From positions 1 through 12,990 of the forward strand of contig DKWE01000022.1 in assembly GCA_002491565.1 (NCBI GenBank): a DNA stretch of 12,990 bases, read 5' to 3'. Numbering within the stretch: the stretch's first letter is position 1; each line of letters begins with the position of its first letter. The position numbers and the translations under genes are program-made. The notes below the pieces were generated by a model. It did no database searches, was not told where the DNA came from, and saw only the letters and a list, made by a program, of their open reading frames with translations. Below, in pieces: positions 12,916 to 12,990 of this stretch. This DNA comes from Lachnospiraceae bacterium UBA7160 (GTDB taxonomy: Bacteria; Bacillota; Clostridia; Lachnospirales; Lachnospiraceae).

Positions 12916-12990
12916 ATGGATATCATGAACCTGATCAATGCCCTGCCCGGTGCCGCCGCGCAGGGACTCATCTGGGGCATCATGGCCATC
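12916..12990 (+). CDS. ABC transporter permease, COG4120 family (5' end only)
   Basis: The first 25 codons of a gene cut by the window edge. The ATG at 12916 has GGAGG eight bases upstream. The peptide includes INALPGAAAQGLIWGIMAI, the typical N-terminus of the membrane subunit that pairs with COG2984 (TrpX-type) binding proteins. An ATPase gene should follow outside the window. The identification rests on this short segment plus its position after the binding-protein gene. Confidence 0.8.
   Translation, partial: MDIMNLINALPGAAAQGLIWGIMAI

Overview
The window looks like a chromosomal segment of a Clostridia member, most likely a Lachnospiraceae. This rests on a CIRCE-controlled groES-groEL pair, a true CodY, a comM-dprA-topA-codY gene string, small membrane proteins of Lachnospiraceae type, strong AGGAGG ribosome binding sites and a COG2984/COG4120-type ABC transporter. 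No RNA genes of known class, CRISPR array, transposase or phage gene were seen.

Layout. From 51 to 10666 every gene is on the minus strand. Positions 51-2157 hold three small membrane or membrane-anchored proteins of unknown function. The first has a near-consensus promoter with three 11-bp-phased TTCACA repeats upstream of it. Positions 2445-4600 hold groES-groEL with a perfect CIRCE operator and a promoter placed so that transcription would start at the operator. Positions 4920-10666 hold comM (yifB), dprA, topA and codY, transcribed in that order. They join recombination and transformation-type DNA handling, DNA topology and the global nutrient regulator. codY also has its own predicted promoter overlapped by a CodY box (13 of 15 matches), which implies autoregulation, and it ends in a clear intrinsic terminator.

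From about 10730 onward the direction reverses. Overlapping divergent promoters are predicted at 10731-10783. The plus-strand transcript would have a leader of about 245 nt containing a strongly structured segment (10844-10966). Two large hairpins there share the same 13 bases and so exclude each other. This leader precedes a 77-aa small protein of unknown function. Next come a consensus promoter (11548-11576), a secreted substrate-binding protein of the TrpX/COG2984 family, a structured intercistronic region with an intrinsic terminator, and the first 25 codons of the partner permease, which runs off the right edge.

The strongest candidates for something undescribed are the switch-like leader at 10844-10966 with its 77-aa gene. 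Weaker ones are the solute-binding protein with no lipobox, the structured spacer at 12664-12895, and the strong hairpin at 2339-2373, which points the wrong way to terminate groEL.
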